The notes beneath the pieces were generated by a model that did not search any database, had not been told where the DNA came from, and was given only the letters and a program-made list of their open reading frames with translations. From NCBI GenBank assembly GCA_010672965.1, contig JAAHFN010000022.1, positions 62,001 to 126,000 of the forward strand: 64,000 nt of DNA. Reading direction: 5' to 3'. Positions within the stretch are counted from its first letter, which is position 1; each line of letters opens with the position of its first letter. The translations under genes were made by a program, and so were the position numbers. The stretch is from Oscillatoria sp. SIO1A7. Lineage in GTDB: Bacteria > Cyanobacteriota > Cyanobacteriia > Cyanobacteriales > Laspinemataceae. Below, piece by piece: positions 44,814 through 54,086 of this stretch.

Positions 44814-45974
44814 ATGGAAGATAAGCTGATGCTGATGATTCCTGGCCCAACACCAGTGCCAGAACAGGCATTACTAGATATGGCCAAACACCCCATTGGC
44901 CATCGCAGTAAGGATTTTGAGGCGATCCTGGAAGAGGTTACCCAAAATCTAAAATGGCTGCACCAGACAAAAGGCGACGTGCTAATGCTTGCTGCGTCTG
45001 GAACTGGGGCGATGGAAGCAGGCATTATTAATTTCCTGAGTCCGGGCGATCGCGTTCTAGTAGGTTCTAACGGAAAATTTGGCGATCGCTGGGCAGAAGT
45101 CGCGATCGCATTCGGCCTCAATGTAGAACAAATTACCGTCGAATGGGGCAAACCCTTAGACCCAGAGCAATTTCGCGAAAAACTAGCAGCGGATACCGGC
45201 AAAGAAATTAAAGCCGTTATTCTCACCCACAACGAAACCTCTACTGGCATCATCAACGATCTGGAAACTATTAACAAGCATGTCAAGGCTCACGGCGAAG
45301 CTTTGATTATAGTTGATGCAGTAACTAGCATGGGTGCCACCAATGTACCCATAGACGAGTGGGGTTTGGATGTAGTGGCCTCTGGTTCCCAAAAAGGCTA
45401 TATGATTCCCCCCGGATTGGGCTTTGTCAGCGTGAGCGCCAAAGCTTGGGAAGCCTACAAAACCGCTAAATTGCCCCGTTACTATTTTGATTTGGGCAAA
45501 TATAGCAAAGCAGCGGCCAAAAATAGCACTCCCTTCACCCCCCCTATAAATTTGATTATAGCCTTGCAGAGAACTCTGAAGATGATGCAGGCGGAGGGTC
45601 TCGATCCTATATATAAGCGACACCAACGCCTGATGAACGCTACCCGAGCCGGAGTCAAAGCATTGGGATTGCCCTTGTTTGCCCCGGATAGTTGTGCCTC
45701 TCCGGCAATTACTGCAGTGGCGCCGGTGCAAGTGGAGGCAGAAAAAGTGCGCTCTATCATGAAAAAGCGGTTTGATATCGCTCTAGCTGGAGGGCAAAAC
45801 CACCTGAAGGGCAAGATATTCCGAATTGGTCATTTGGGATTTGTCAGCGATCGCGACGTTCTCACGGCAATTAGTGCTTTAGAAGCCGCACTCATAGAGT
45901 TGGGCGTCGATAGTTATACTCCCGGTGCAGGCATAGCTGCTGCCGTTGCTGCAATTAATAGCAAATCCGATTAA
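44814..45974 (+). CDS. Alanine-glyoxylate / serine-pyruvate-type aminotransferase
   Basis: A 386-residue PLP enzyme of fold type I, class V. The start MLMIPGPTPVPEQALLDMAK, AASGTGAMEAG, the VDAVTSMGATNVP aspartate and the PLP lysine in SGSQKGYMIPPGLGF are clear. Cyanobacterial members are also labelled 'soluble hydrogenase 42 kDa subunit', a historical name; transamination of glyoxylate in photorespiration is more likely. The ATG at 44814 follows AGGAAAGAG, about ten bases upstream. It is monocistronic between two repeat-filled gaps. Confidence 0.93.
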   Translation: MEDKLMLMIPGPTPVPEQALLDMAKHPIGHRSKDFEAILEEVTQNLKWLHQTKGDVLMLAASGTGAMEAGIINFLSPGDRVLVGSNGKFGDRWAEVAIAFGLNVEQITVEWGKPLDPEQFREKLAADTGKEIKAVILTHNETSTGIINDLETINKHVKAHGEALIIVDAVTSMGATNVPIDEWGLDVVASGSQKGYMIPPGLGFVSVSAKAWEAYKTAKLPRYYFDLGKYSKAAAKNSTPFTPPINLIIALQRTLKMMQAEGLDPIYKRHQRLMNATRAGVKALGLPLFAPDSCASPAITAVAPVQVEAEKVRSIMKKRFDIALAGGQNHLKGKIFRIGHLGFVSDRDVLTAISALEAALIELGVDSYTPGAGIAAAVAAINSKSD

Positions 45975-46545
45975 GGGACTTCCAAATAAATATCTCTCCC
46001 TCCCTTCCCCGTAGGACGGGCTTCCGAGAAGTCCTTCACCGGACAGGCGGGACACCCGTCCTACGAATTGGGTAGTTTATCTGTTTTTAGGGGCATTCAA
46101 TTCAAAATCCAAAATTCAAAATCAATTACTGCTGCAAGCGTCTGATATTTCTCATAACCTGCTGTTGCTTGCCTGGTCTTGCGTTGCGCTAAAAATAATT
46201 GCGCTAATATCAAATCCGGTAAAATACCCACAAAAAAAATTTTAAATCTCGCGTAGGACGGGCGTCCCGCCTGTCCGATATTTGCAAATCCTCGATCGCT
46301 TCTTCCTTGTTACCTTAGTGCAGCGCGGCAGAAATAATCCACCGGAGTCCACCGGCACTTTGACTTTTGACTTTTGACTTTTGACTGGCATTTTCTCTTG
46401 GGTAAAGTTTTGAGTTTTAAGTTTTAAATTTTAAGCTTTAGGATAGTATATGTCGAGTCTGCAATTGCAAACTATCTAGCCAAGAACTCAAAACTCAAAA
46501 CTCAAAACTCAAAACTTGTATAGTTCTCCCAGTCGAACTTATGAC
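45975..46545. repeat. Repeat-filled gap
   Basis: A copy of the CCAAATAAATAT / GTAGGACGGGC repeat occupies 45976-46090, a GCGTAGGACGGGCGTCCCGC palindrome 46248-46275, GACTTTT repeats 46365-46385, and the facing pair AAGTTTTGAGTTTTAAG (46395-46435) / AACTCAAAACTC (46482-46515), which can form a hairpin. No gene is supported. Confidence 0.8.
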
Positions 46546-47031
46546 TTAGGACATATATTCGGCCATATAGTCAAAGTAGGGAGCGGCGGTTTCGGCCTCT
46601 TCGTCGCTGAGCAATCCGAGAGCAGCGTCTTTGAGGCAACGAATGGACTCGATCATTCCAGCCATAGGCACGCCTAAAGCGTTATACATTTCCCGAGCGC
46701 CCAGCAGACCGATTTCTTCTATGTCGGCGGTGTCTCCAGCGAGAACCCCATAGGTCACTAACCGCAAGTACCAGCCAAAATCACGCAGGCATTGGGTCCG
46801 TTGCTTCTGGCCGTAGGCATTGCCGCCAGGGGCGATGAAGTCGGGACGCTTGCGCCAGAGGCTTTTGCTAGCTTGTTCGACAATTTTTTTCTCATTTTCG
46901 GCCAGGGTCGTAGCAATCTGCATCCGCTGTTCGCCGGTTCGCATAAAACTGCTGATGCTTTTTAGTTCGCCACTGGTGGGATAACGAAGCTCGTCATCCG
47001 CTTTGAGAATCAACTGACTTATTGCGCTCAT
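46546..47031 (-). CDS. apcD: Allophycocyanin alpha-B subunit
   Basis: This is a terminal energy emitter of the phycobilisome core, feeding photosystem I and used in state transitions. The 161 residues begin [20 protein letters not shown]; the phycocyanobilin cysteine is C81 in [21 protein letters not shown] and the C-terminal [12 protein letters not shown] match ApcD rather than ApcA (which has NAYGEEM and a different end). As usual for apcD it lies outside the apcABC cluster, alone, and divergent from rlmD with about 150 bases between them. Confidence 0.95.
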   Translation of the reverse strand: MSAISQLILKADDELRYPTSGELKSISSFMRTGEQRMQIATTLAENEKKIVEQASKSLWRKRPDFIAPGGNAYGQKQRTQCLRDFGWYLRLVTYGVLAGDTADIEEIGLLGAREMYNALGVPMAGMIESIRCLKDAALGLLSDEEAETAAPYFDYMAEYMS

Positions 47032-47180
47032 TTTTTTATTTATAAGGTGTCGCCAATATAATCTGTAGTTTACCGATTCTGGGGAACGGACACCAAGAAT
47101 TAGTTTTTAATCTAGTTGGTAACGTGCAATAGTCAAATAAAATAGACTGCAAATAAAAGAGACTGCAAATAAAAGAGACA

Positions 47181-48602
47181 ATGAGCGAACAATGGCAACA
47201 AGGGAATTTGGTTGAAGTGGCGATCGCAGACTTAAGCGACAGCGGAGATGGGGTGGGTCGTTTTGGGGAGCGGGTAGTATTCGTACCCAACACGGTGCCC
47301 GGAGACAAAATTTTAGCAAGACTGATAAGAGTTAAACCCAAATACGCCCTAGGAAAGGTCCAAGAAATCCTAGAACCCGGATCCAGTCGCATTCGCCCTA
47401 ACTGCATTGTTGCCGACAAATGTGGTGGCTGTCAGTGGCAGCATATCGCCTACGACCTTCAGTTACAAGCCAAAAAAAACCTAATAGTCCAAGCCTTAGA
47501 AAGGATAGGCAATATCGACGAGCCCCCAGTCAAACCAGTTTTGCCCGCAAGAGTACCCCTTGGCTACCGCAACAAAGCCACCTATCCCCTAGGTCTTTCT
47601 AATTCCGGCCAGGTGCAAGCTGGATACTACCAAAAAGGCAGCCACCAACTTATTAACCTCAATCGCTGTCCGGTACAAGACGATCGCCTCAATCCCCTAC
47701 TCCAAGAAATCAAACAGGATATTCAAAAACGAGGTTGGTCTATATATAACGAGCTACTCCACTCTGGGGAGGTGCGTCACCTTTCCCTGCGAATCGGTCG
47801 CCGTACTGGCGAAATGTTGCTTACCTTGGTCGTTAGGTCGGGGCCAATGAGTCCGCTGCCCGCTAACCTGGAGTTAAACAAATTGCCTTTATCTGGAATA
47901 GAAGAACAGGCTCGGCAGTGGCTCGATCGCTATCCTCAATTGGTGGGGGTTTGCCTGAATGTCAACCCAGCTCGCACGAATGCCATTTTTGGTGCCAAAA
48001 CATTTTGTATTGCTGGGCGGCCTTATTTGCAGGAGCTTTTTGCCGGATTGGAATTTCGCCTGAGACCCGATACCTTTTTCCAAGTCAATACAGAAACTGC
48101 TGAGACCTTGCTCGAAGTTATTCTCGATCGCTTAGATTTACAAGGAAATGAGACCTCAATCGATGCCTACTGTGGCATAGGTACATTTACCCTGCCGTTA
48201 GCCAAACGGGTACGACAAGCCATTGGCTTTGAGGTTCAATTAGCCGCAGTCGAGCAAGCAAGAGAAAATGCTTCCCTCTTGGGTTTGACGAATGTCAGAT
48301 TCGAGCAGGGAAAAGCAGAGACATTGCTGCTGCAATTGCCGCAATTGGCAAAAATCGCTCAGCCGGATATTGTCCTGCTCGACCCACCCAGAAAAGGGTG
48401 CGCGATCTCTTGTCTGGATGCCCTGCTAAAAATTCGACCCCGCCACATTGTTTATATAAGTTGCCAACCGGCTACCCTTGCTCGGGATCTCAAAATCCTC
48501 TCTCAGGGGGGCTACCGAATCGATTGCGTGCAACCAGCCGATTTTTTCCCCCAAACCCCCCACGTCGAATCTGTTGCGTTTCTAGTTTTTGAGGAAAATT
48601 GA
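47181..48602 (+). CDS. rlmD: 23S rRNA uracil-C5 methyltransferase (RlmD/RumA family)
   Basis: It methylates uridine (U1939 in E. coli numbering) in 23S rRNA using SAM. The N-terminal TRAM domain (about 1-65) binds RNA. Iron-sulphur cysteines are visible in NCIVADKCGGCQWQH and a later C in NRCPVQDD. The SAM site is IDAYCGIGTFTLPLA, the base-contacting DPPRKGC and the catalytic Cys in YISCQPATLARDL. Length (473) is typical. TrmFO-like or TrmA activity on tRNA is excluded by the TRAM and cluster pattern, though RlmC/RlmCD specificity cannot be ruled out. Confidence 0.92.
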   Translation: MSEQWQQGNLVEVAIADLSDSGDGVGRFGERVVFVPNTVPGDKILARLIRVKPKYALGKVQEILEPGSSRIRPNCIVADKCGGCQWQHIAYDLQLQAKKNLIVQALERIGNIDEPPVKPVLPARVPLGYRNKATYPLGLSNSGQVQAGYYQKGSHQLINLNRCPVQDDRLNPLLQEIKQDIQKRGWSIYNELLHSGEVRHLSLRIGRRTGEMLLTLVVRSGPMSPLPANLELNKLPLSGIEEQARQWLDRYPQLVGVCLNVNPARTNAIFGAKTFCIAGRPYLQELFAGLEFRLRPDTFFQVNTETAETLLEVILDRLDLQGNETSIDAYCGIGTFTLPLAKRVRQAIGFEVQLAAVEQARENASLLGLTNVRFEQGKAETLLLQLPQLAKIAQPDIVLLDPPRKGCAISCLDALLKIRPRHIVYISCQPATLARDLKILSQGGYRIDCVQPADFFPQTPHVESVAFLVFEEN

Positions 48603-48605
48603 TAA

Positions 48606-48850
48606 TTTTGGGCATGGGCATTGGGCATTGGGCATTGGGCATTGGGCATTGGGCATTGGGAGTGTGGGAGGGGTGGGAGGGGTGGGAAGGGTGGGAAGAA
48701 CCAGAGAAAATTCTCCCCACACTCCCCACACTACCCACACTCCCCACACTTCCCACACTCCGTAGGCGGCTCCCCACACTTCCCACACTTCCCACACTCC
48801 GTAGGCGGCTCCCCACACTTCCCACACTCCCCACAGTCCCCACACTCCCT
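48606..48850. repeat. GGGCATT and CCCACACT arrays
   Basis: GGGCATT repeated about six times is followed by GGGAGGGGT units and then CCCCACACT units containing a duplicated TCCGTAGGCGGCT. Frames through the region are artefacts of repetition. Confidence 0.88.
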
Positions 48851-48960
48851 CGGTCCCCTACCTCGAAGCCTGTAGAACTCTCCAGACCGGCTAAGGAGAG
48901 TTATCTACACTGCAGTTGGGCTAATTCTTTGGCACAATAAAAAAAGAAGCTAAGGGCAAA

Positions 48961-49305
48961 ATGATGAAATTTTCTGTCGAGTCGCTGTATAACTGGTATC
49001 GGAAAACCCTGCGCCATCCTCAGTATGGTTGGTTGGTTGTACTGGGAACGTTGCTTTATTTCTTGAGCCCGATTGACATCTCCCCTGACTTTTTGCCAAT
49101 TGCCGGACAAATTGATGACGTTGCTCTGATTACTCTGCTATTTGCCGAACTGTCGCAGATGCTGGTAGAACGCCTTAAAGCCCGCCAGGGGGAGGGGCAG
49201 GCGAAAGCGCCCAATAGCACTGGCGAGGAATCGAACAAGAGCAATTCTCCTGGGGATACGCGAAGCAAAAGCACCGTTGATGTGGAGGCCGCTTCCGTGG
49301 AATAA
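48961..49305 (+). CDS. YkvA-family (DUF1232) membrane protein
   Basis: The 114-residue protein carries a DUF1232 core: helix WLVVLGTLLYFLSPIDISPD followed by FLPIAGQIDDVALITLLFAE, two membrane-associated helices with the family's SPIDxxPDF motif. The N-terminus (VESLYNWYRKTLRHPQYG) is amphipathic and the C-terminal 40 residues polar. The biological role is unknown. An adjacent second ATG (48964) is an equal start. A terminator hairpin follows. Confidence 0.88.
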   Translation: MMKFSVESLYNWYRKTLRHPQYGWLVVLGTLLYFLSPIDISPDFLPIAGQIDDVALITLLFAELSQMLVERLKARQGEGQAKAPNSTGEESNKSNSPGDTRSKSTVDVEAASVE

Positions 49306-49335
49306 CCCCGACAAGAGAACTTATCCCCCAGCCAG

Positions 49336-49370
49336 AAAAAAACCCGTTTTCGCCCGAAAACGGGTTTTTT
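49336..49370 (+). terminator. Rho-independent terminator
   Basis: AAACCCGTTTTC and GAAAACGGGTTTTTT pair around GCCC, ending in a T-run, about 30 bases after the YkvA-family stop. Confidence 0.88.
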
Positions 49371-49732
49371 ACCGATCGCCTTACCCCAGAAGGCGCGGCC
49401 AGATTCAATTTTGACCCCCGATGGGTCTGCGATCGCATTCATTCGCCAAGTCGATCGCCAAATCGGCGGTCGTTCGCTCAATTTGGCTTGGGGTTGCGCT
49501 CGGATACGATTATCTACAAGAGTGTATTTGTCGGGGGCACCAGGGGCATAGACCCTTTGGCAACGACAGTGCTAAAAAAAATACATATATATTGACAAAA
49601 CTTGGATGCTCGCTAAAAGCTCCCGGTGGCAATCTAGGGAGAGACTTGGGGCACCGACTTACGGGGCGACGAAGCGCAAAAATGCTTGGGTGGTATAACT
49701 GGAGAAAGGAAAAGTCCCCTTTTGATGAGACT
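49371..49732. other. Leader region of lpxD
   Basis: An open frame continues upstream of lpxD, but its residues do not resemble the family. No promoter stands out. The stretch holds several GCGATCGC-like sites and nothing else. Confidence 0.5.
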
Positions 49733-50776
49733 ATGAAATTTGATAAATTGGTGGAACTCCTCGGCGATGCTGCCGATCGCAATAGCCTGAAATCTGGCGG
49801 CGTCAATCCAGAAATTACTGGGGTGGCTGCGGTCGATAGGGCAACCCCTACTACTCTTAGTTATATAGAAGGAGCAAAGTTTGCCGCTGAGATGGTTAAT
49901 ACTCGGGCAAGTGCTTTGATTTTGCCAGCGGATGAGGCGCTAGTCAAGCAAGCTAGCGATCGCTCGATTGCCTGGATTTCCACGTCGGAGCCGCGATTAT
50001 TATTTGCCCGGGCAATTAGCCTGTTCTATCAAGCCTATAGACCGAAACCTGCCTGGGATGCCACTGCGGCAATCCACCCAGAAGCGGAAATTGGGGAGGA
50101 TGTCTATATTGGTGCTAATTCAGTCATCTGTGCAGGGGCGAAGATTGGTCGAGGAGTCTGTATTTATGCAAATGTTGTTATCTATCCAGAGGTGGAAATT
50201 GGCGATCGCTCGGTATTGCATGCTAACTGTACCGTCCACGAGCGGACTCGGATCGGGGCAGACTGCACTATCCATAGTGGCGCGGCGATAGGTTCTGAGG
50301 GTTTTGGCTTTGTTCCCTCAGCAGGGGGTTGGGTAAAAATGGAACAATCTGGCTTGACGATACTTGAAGATAGCGTCGAAGTGGGTTGCAATAGTACCAT
50401 AGACAGGCCAGCAGTTGGGGAAACGCGGATTGGTCGGGGCACAAAAATTGATAATTTGGTACAAATTGGCCACGGCTGCCAAATTGGTCAAAACTGTGCT
50501 ATAGCTGCTCAAGTCGGTCTGGCTGGTGGAGTGGAGCTAGGAGACAATGTTATCCTTGCCGGACAAGTGGGCATTGCCAACCAGGTCAAAGTTGGGAACT
50601 CTGCGATCGCTACTGCTAAATCGGGAATTCACCACGATGTTCCCTCCGGTGCTATTGTCTCTGGATATCCAGCCATTACCAACAAACTTTGGCTCAAGAC
50701 AGTAGCCATCTACAATCGCCTTCCAGAGATTTATAAGTCTCTCAAGGAACTACGGCGACAGGTCAGCTCTCTTTGA
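49733..50776 (+). CDS. lpxD: UDP-3-O-acylglucosamine N-acyltransferase
   Basis: It adds the N-linked acyl chain in lipid A synthesis. The 347 residues from the ATG at 49733 comprise the LpxD-specific uridine-binding N-terminal domain (MKFDKLVELLGDAADRNSLK) and a left-handed beta-helix of hexapeptide repeats from about 105 (IHPEAEIGEDVYIGANSVIC). The catalytic-histidine region is DNLVQIGHGCQIGQNCAIA, and the C-terminal helices (IYNRLPEIYKSLKELRRQ) form the trimer cap. An upstream in-frame stretch from 49421 would give 451 residues with no family likeness, so the later start is chosen. No other lpx genes are adjacent. Confidence 0.93.
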   Translation: MKFDKLVELLGDAADRNSLKSGGVNPEITGVAAVDRATPTTLSYIEGAKFAAEMVNTRASALILPADEALVKQASDRSIAWISTSEPRLLFARAISLFYQAYRPKPAWDATAAIHPEAEIGEDVYIGANSVICAGAKIGRGVCIYANVVIYPEVEIGDRSVLHANCTVHERTRIGADCTIHSGAAIGSEGFGFVPSAGGWVKMEQSGLTILEDSVEVGCNSTIDRPAVGETRIGRGTKIDNLVQIGHGCQIGQNCAIAAQVGLAGGVELGDNVILAGQVGIANQVKVGNSAIATAKSGIHHDVPSGAIVSGYPAITNKLWLKTVAIYNRLPEIYKSLKELRRQVSSL

Positions 50777-51134
50777 AATTATTGCTAAATTGCAATAAAA
50801 ATACTGGTAATAAATCGCGGGAATCTACTCTGGTTACAGATATGCCCTGTTGTCCTCTCCTAAAATTCCCTATCCCGAGAGGGAATCTGCAAGGGTGCAG
50901 TTGGCGTTCCCTTGGAAAGCGCAAACCTTGTAATCAAGAGCGTCTTTGTAAAATTTGTAACCCTTTCATGCCCCGGAAACGCTGGCTTCCCGTTAAGCGA
51001 TCTGACTAAATTCTGCCTAAAATTCAAAAAAGTTGTCACAAATCAAGAATTTCAGTATATATTTGAAATAAGAGCTAAAATTCACAGTAGGCTCTGTTTA
51101 CTTACTAAGATATGGAAGGACATTGTCGAAGACG
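50777..51134. other. Leader region of the cyAbrB gene
   Basis: Gene-free. A TTCCCTATCCCGAGAGGGAA palindrome is at 50868-50887. An AT-rich segment (51040-51080, TCAGTATATATTTGAAATA) could hold the promoter. No known riboswitch pattern. Confidence 0.5.
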
Positions 51135-51557
51135 ATGACTGAGACTGCAACAGCACCACTAACGGGTAAGGCGCTTCTTCAAAAAGTAAAAGAACTCTCT
51201 CACTTATCCCGCCGAGAAAGAGCGAAGCGCTGCGGATACAGCGAAACTTCCAGTTCAGGGCAAACCCGCGTCAACCTCACGGATTTTTATGATGCCTTGC
51301 TGGCAGCTAAGGGTATTGACTTGGATCCAGATGCGGCCAAAGATGGTCGTGGGCGAGAACCCACTTTCCGGGTAAGCGTCCACCAAAACGGCCAAATTGT
51401 GATCGGTTCGACCTATACTAAGTCAATGAACTTGAAGCCTGGGGACGAGTTTGCAATCAAGCTCGGCTACAAGCACATTCACCTCAAGCAACTGGACGAA
51501 GGACAAACAACAGAGGATAACGCCAAAAATGGTGCGAGTGCCGACGAAGAAGAATAA
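51135..51557 (+). CDS. cyAbrB-type transcriptional regulator
   Basis: Cyanobacterial AbrB-like DNA-binding proteins balance carbon and nitrogen metabolism and are specific to cyanobacteria. The first part (LTGKALLQKVKELSHLSRRERAKRCGY, then QTRVNLTDFYDALLAAKGID) and the C-terminal swapped-hairpin AbrB domain (TFRVSVHQNGQIVIGSTYTK, LKPGDEFAIKLGYKHIHLKQ) are complete. It looks closer to cyAbrB2 than cyAbrB1, by memory only. ATG at 51135 is chosen over TTG at 51123, whose GGAAGGA site would be too close. Acidic C-terminus (ADEEE). It is monocistronic. Confidence 0.92.
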   Translation: MTETATAPLTGKALLQKVKELSHLSRRERAKRCGYSETSSSGQTRVNLTDFYDALLAAKGIDLDPDAAKDGRGREPTFRVSVHQNGQIVIGSTYTKSMNLKPGDEFAIKLGYKHIHLKQLDEGQTTEDNAKNGASADEEE

Positions 51558-51648
51558 TTTCCTCATCTGCTAACAATAGCGGCAAATAATAGCGGCAAAT
51601 AATATTGGCCCGTTTCTAGGATAACTTCTAAAAACGGGCCGTTATTAG

Positions 51649-51900
51649 TTTTGGGAGCAGGGGAGTGTGGAGACTGTGGGGACTGTGGGGAGGGTGGGGA
51701 CTGTGGGGAGTGTGGGGGCAGGGGGAGCAGAGGAGCAGAGGGAGCAAGGGAGCAGAGGAGCAGAGCTTACCTCGGGGTATGTTTTTTAGATTTGATGTTT
51801 TATAGGCGAATCGACGGCGTAGGGGCGACAGCAATAAGCGAGATAACTTATTGTTATAAGAGAAAACCTTTGTACTGGAATGCTTCGCCCCAGAAAGCTA
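51649..51900. repeat. GACTGTGGGGA array and TATAGCG-type element remnant
   Basis: 51649-51720 is a G-rich array of GGGGACTGTGG units followed by GAGCAGAGG units. 51817-51900 keeps the inner pair GTAGGGGCGACAGCAATAAG and GGAATGCTTCGCCCC of the 150-bp element. A further AGCAGAGGGAGCA array fills 51965-52025. Confidence 0.8.
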
Positions 51901-52063
51901 CGAAACCCACCGACAACATCAAAAAAGAGGATTATAAAAAACATACCCGCAGATTGCCTTGAAAGGGGGAGCAGGGAGTAGAGGGAGCAGAGGGAGCAAG
52001 GGGGCACAGGGAGCACAGGGAGCAACTCAAAGCTCTCAAGCTAAGAGCTCTCAAGCTAAGAAC

Positions 52064-53605
52064 TCAAAACTCTTGGGATCGGGGGTCAGATTCGGGTAGG
52101 TCGGCTCTGACGCTTGCGTTGACAGCAGAATTGAGGATGGCCAGGTTTTCGGCTAGCTCGGCTTGACGTTCGAGATCTTCTGAAGAAGATAAGAGGTTGT
52201 TAAGAGTATCGATTAGTTCGCGGATATTGTTGAGGAAATTGGGATCGCCGGTCAGTCTATCTAAATCTGAGGTAATTTTCTCGACATTCTCGAAGGTGAG
52301 GCGGGCAGAATCGAGGGTTTGTTGCAGCAGGAGGAGATTGGTAGGGTTGGACAAATCCCGCAAGTTGGCAGAAGCTTCGGTAGCATCTACTGAGAGTTGG
52401 GCGATATTTTCGCTGGCGACTTCCAGGTTGGAGAGGAGTTCTATCAGTCCTGCGTCATTTACTTGTCCTTGGATACGAGCGATCGCAGGGGACAGACCCC
52501 CCACAGCAGTCCGCAATTCCTGGCTCGTTTGGTTCAAATTATCGAGAGTCCCCACCAAGGTAGAACGATTGGCGGTAACCAAACTGTTGACATTAGCCAC
52601 CAGGCTATTGATTTCCGATGAAGTCGCGCTGGCATCAGCAATCAGGCCGCTGATTTCCGATGAAGTCGCGTTAGCATTAGCAATCAGGCCGCTGATTTCC
52701 GACGAGGTCGCGCTGGCATTAGCAATCAGGCCGCTGATTTCCGACGAGGTCGCATTAGCATTGGCTATTAGTTCGTTGACTTGCGATGAGGTCGCGTTGG
52801 CATTGGCTATTAGTTCGTTAATTTGCGATGCAGTTCCTCGCAGTTGATTGGCAGTGGTGCCGAACTCATCGATCGCGGTATTAATGCGCTGGGCTGTAGG
52901 GCCAAATTGACTGGCAGTAACGCTGATGCGAGTTGCTGCAGCGGCTAAAGTATTGGCAGAATCCAGGGCTTTTGTTGTTATGGGACCTAGGTCTCTTTGT
53001 ACTAATTGGGTTAAAACATTCAGTTCTCTAGAGAGTTCGGCAATCTCTGCGGTAGCAGCGGTACTATTTTTAATCAAAGTATTGAGTTGGCCGACAAAAG
53101 CAGGATCTGCAAAAGTTTTGCTAAACCGGAGAGTAGAGCGCAGTAGTTCGTCAAAGGTGACGCCAAGTTGCCCTTTGAGCCGATCGCGATCGCAAACAAT
53201 CAGGTCTGAGTTGCAGTCTGTATCCACAGGACTCGTAGCATTGGCTACAGCAGACAATGGTTTTAGAGGGATGATGTCAATCGAGGTTTCGCCGATAAAA
53301 CCAGATTGATTTACTTCAACATATACGTCTCGCGGGATAATCAAGTCTTGGGCAACAATCAACATTTCTACATCTACACCATTCGACCCGGGTTTTACCG
53401 CGATTACTTTGCCGACGGTAACCCCTCTATACCTTACTGGGGCAGAGTCTTGTAGCTTGGCAATATTCTCAAACTCCGCCACTATGGTATAGTTTTTGCT
53501 GCCGAAGTTGAGCCCGCGCAACCAGCTTGCCAGGAAGATAAATAGACCCACACCAAATAGCATTAGAAGGCCCACAGAGCCTTCCCTAAGCTTTCGCGAT
53601 CGCAT
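52064..53605 (-). CDS. MCE/MlaD-family lipid-transport protein
   Basis: A 513-residue, membrane-anchored subunit of a lipid ABC transporter, related to chloroplast TGD2 and bacterial MlaD. One helix lies at about 12-32 (GLLMLFGVGLFIFLASWLRG). The MCE domain (about 38-115) carries VRYRGVTVGKVIAVKP and GETSIDIIPL. A long helical needle follows; at about 260-345 it has six near-identical 14-residue units (SSEISGLIANANAT type), encoded by 42-bp DNA repeats. The homologues form hexamers that carry lipids across the periplasm. The ATPase gene lies 480 bases upstream on the same strand, so the two are probably co-transcribed; the permease is elsewhere. Confidence 0.9.
   Translation of the reverse strand: MRSRKLREGSVGLLMLFGVGLFIFLASWLRGLNFGSKNYTIVAEFENIAKLQDSAPVRYRGVTVGKVIAVKPGSNGVDVEMLIVAQDLIIPRDVYVEVNQSGFIGETSIDIIPLKPLSAVANATSPVDTDCNSDLIVCDRDRLKGQLGVTFDELLRSTLRFSKTFADPAFVGQLNTLIKNSTAATAEIAELSRELNVLTQLVQRDLGPITTKALDSANTLAAAATRISVTASQFGPTAQRINTAIDEFGTTANQLRGTASQINELIANANATSSQVNELIANANATSSEISGLIANASATSSEISGLIANANATSSEISGLIADASATSSEINSLVANVNSLVTANRSTLVGTLDNLNQTSQELRTAVGGLSPAIARIQGQVNDAGLIELLSNLEVASENIAQLSVDATEASANLRDLSNPTNLLLLQQTLDSARLTFENVEKITSDLDRLTGDPNFLNNIRELIDTLNNLLSSSEDLERQAELAENLAILNSAVNASVRADLPESDPRSQEF

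Positions 53606-54086
<481 letters not shown>

Noticed and set aside
44471-44824. Several open frames of V-S-G-V-G-C-R and T-P-D-T-R-H-P repeats
   Set aside because: They are translations of heptamer arrays in different frames; 7-bp units stay open by chance.
48490-48940. Trp/Gly- or Pro/Thr-rich open frames on both strands
   Set aside because: Same artefact of tandem CCCACACT and GGGCATT units.
49421-49732. N-terminal 104-residue extension of LpxD
   Set aside because: It has no resemblance to the family and the ATG at 49733 gives the canonical start.
52197-52847. 216-codon frame antisense to the MCE gene
   Set aside because: It mirrors the 42-bp repeats, giving A-L-A-I-R-P-L-I-S-D-E-V repeats with no domain.
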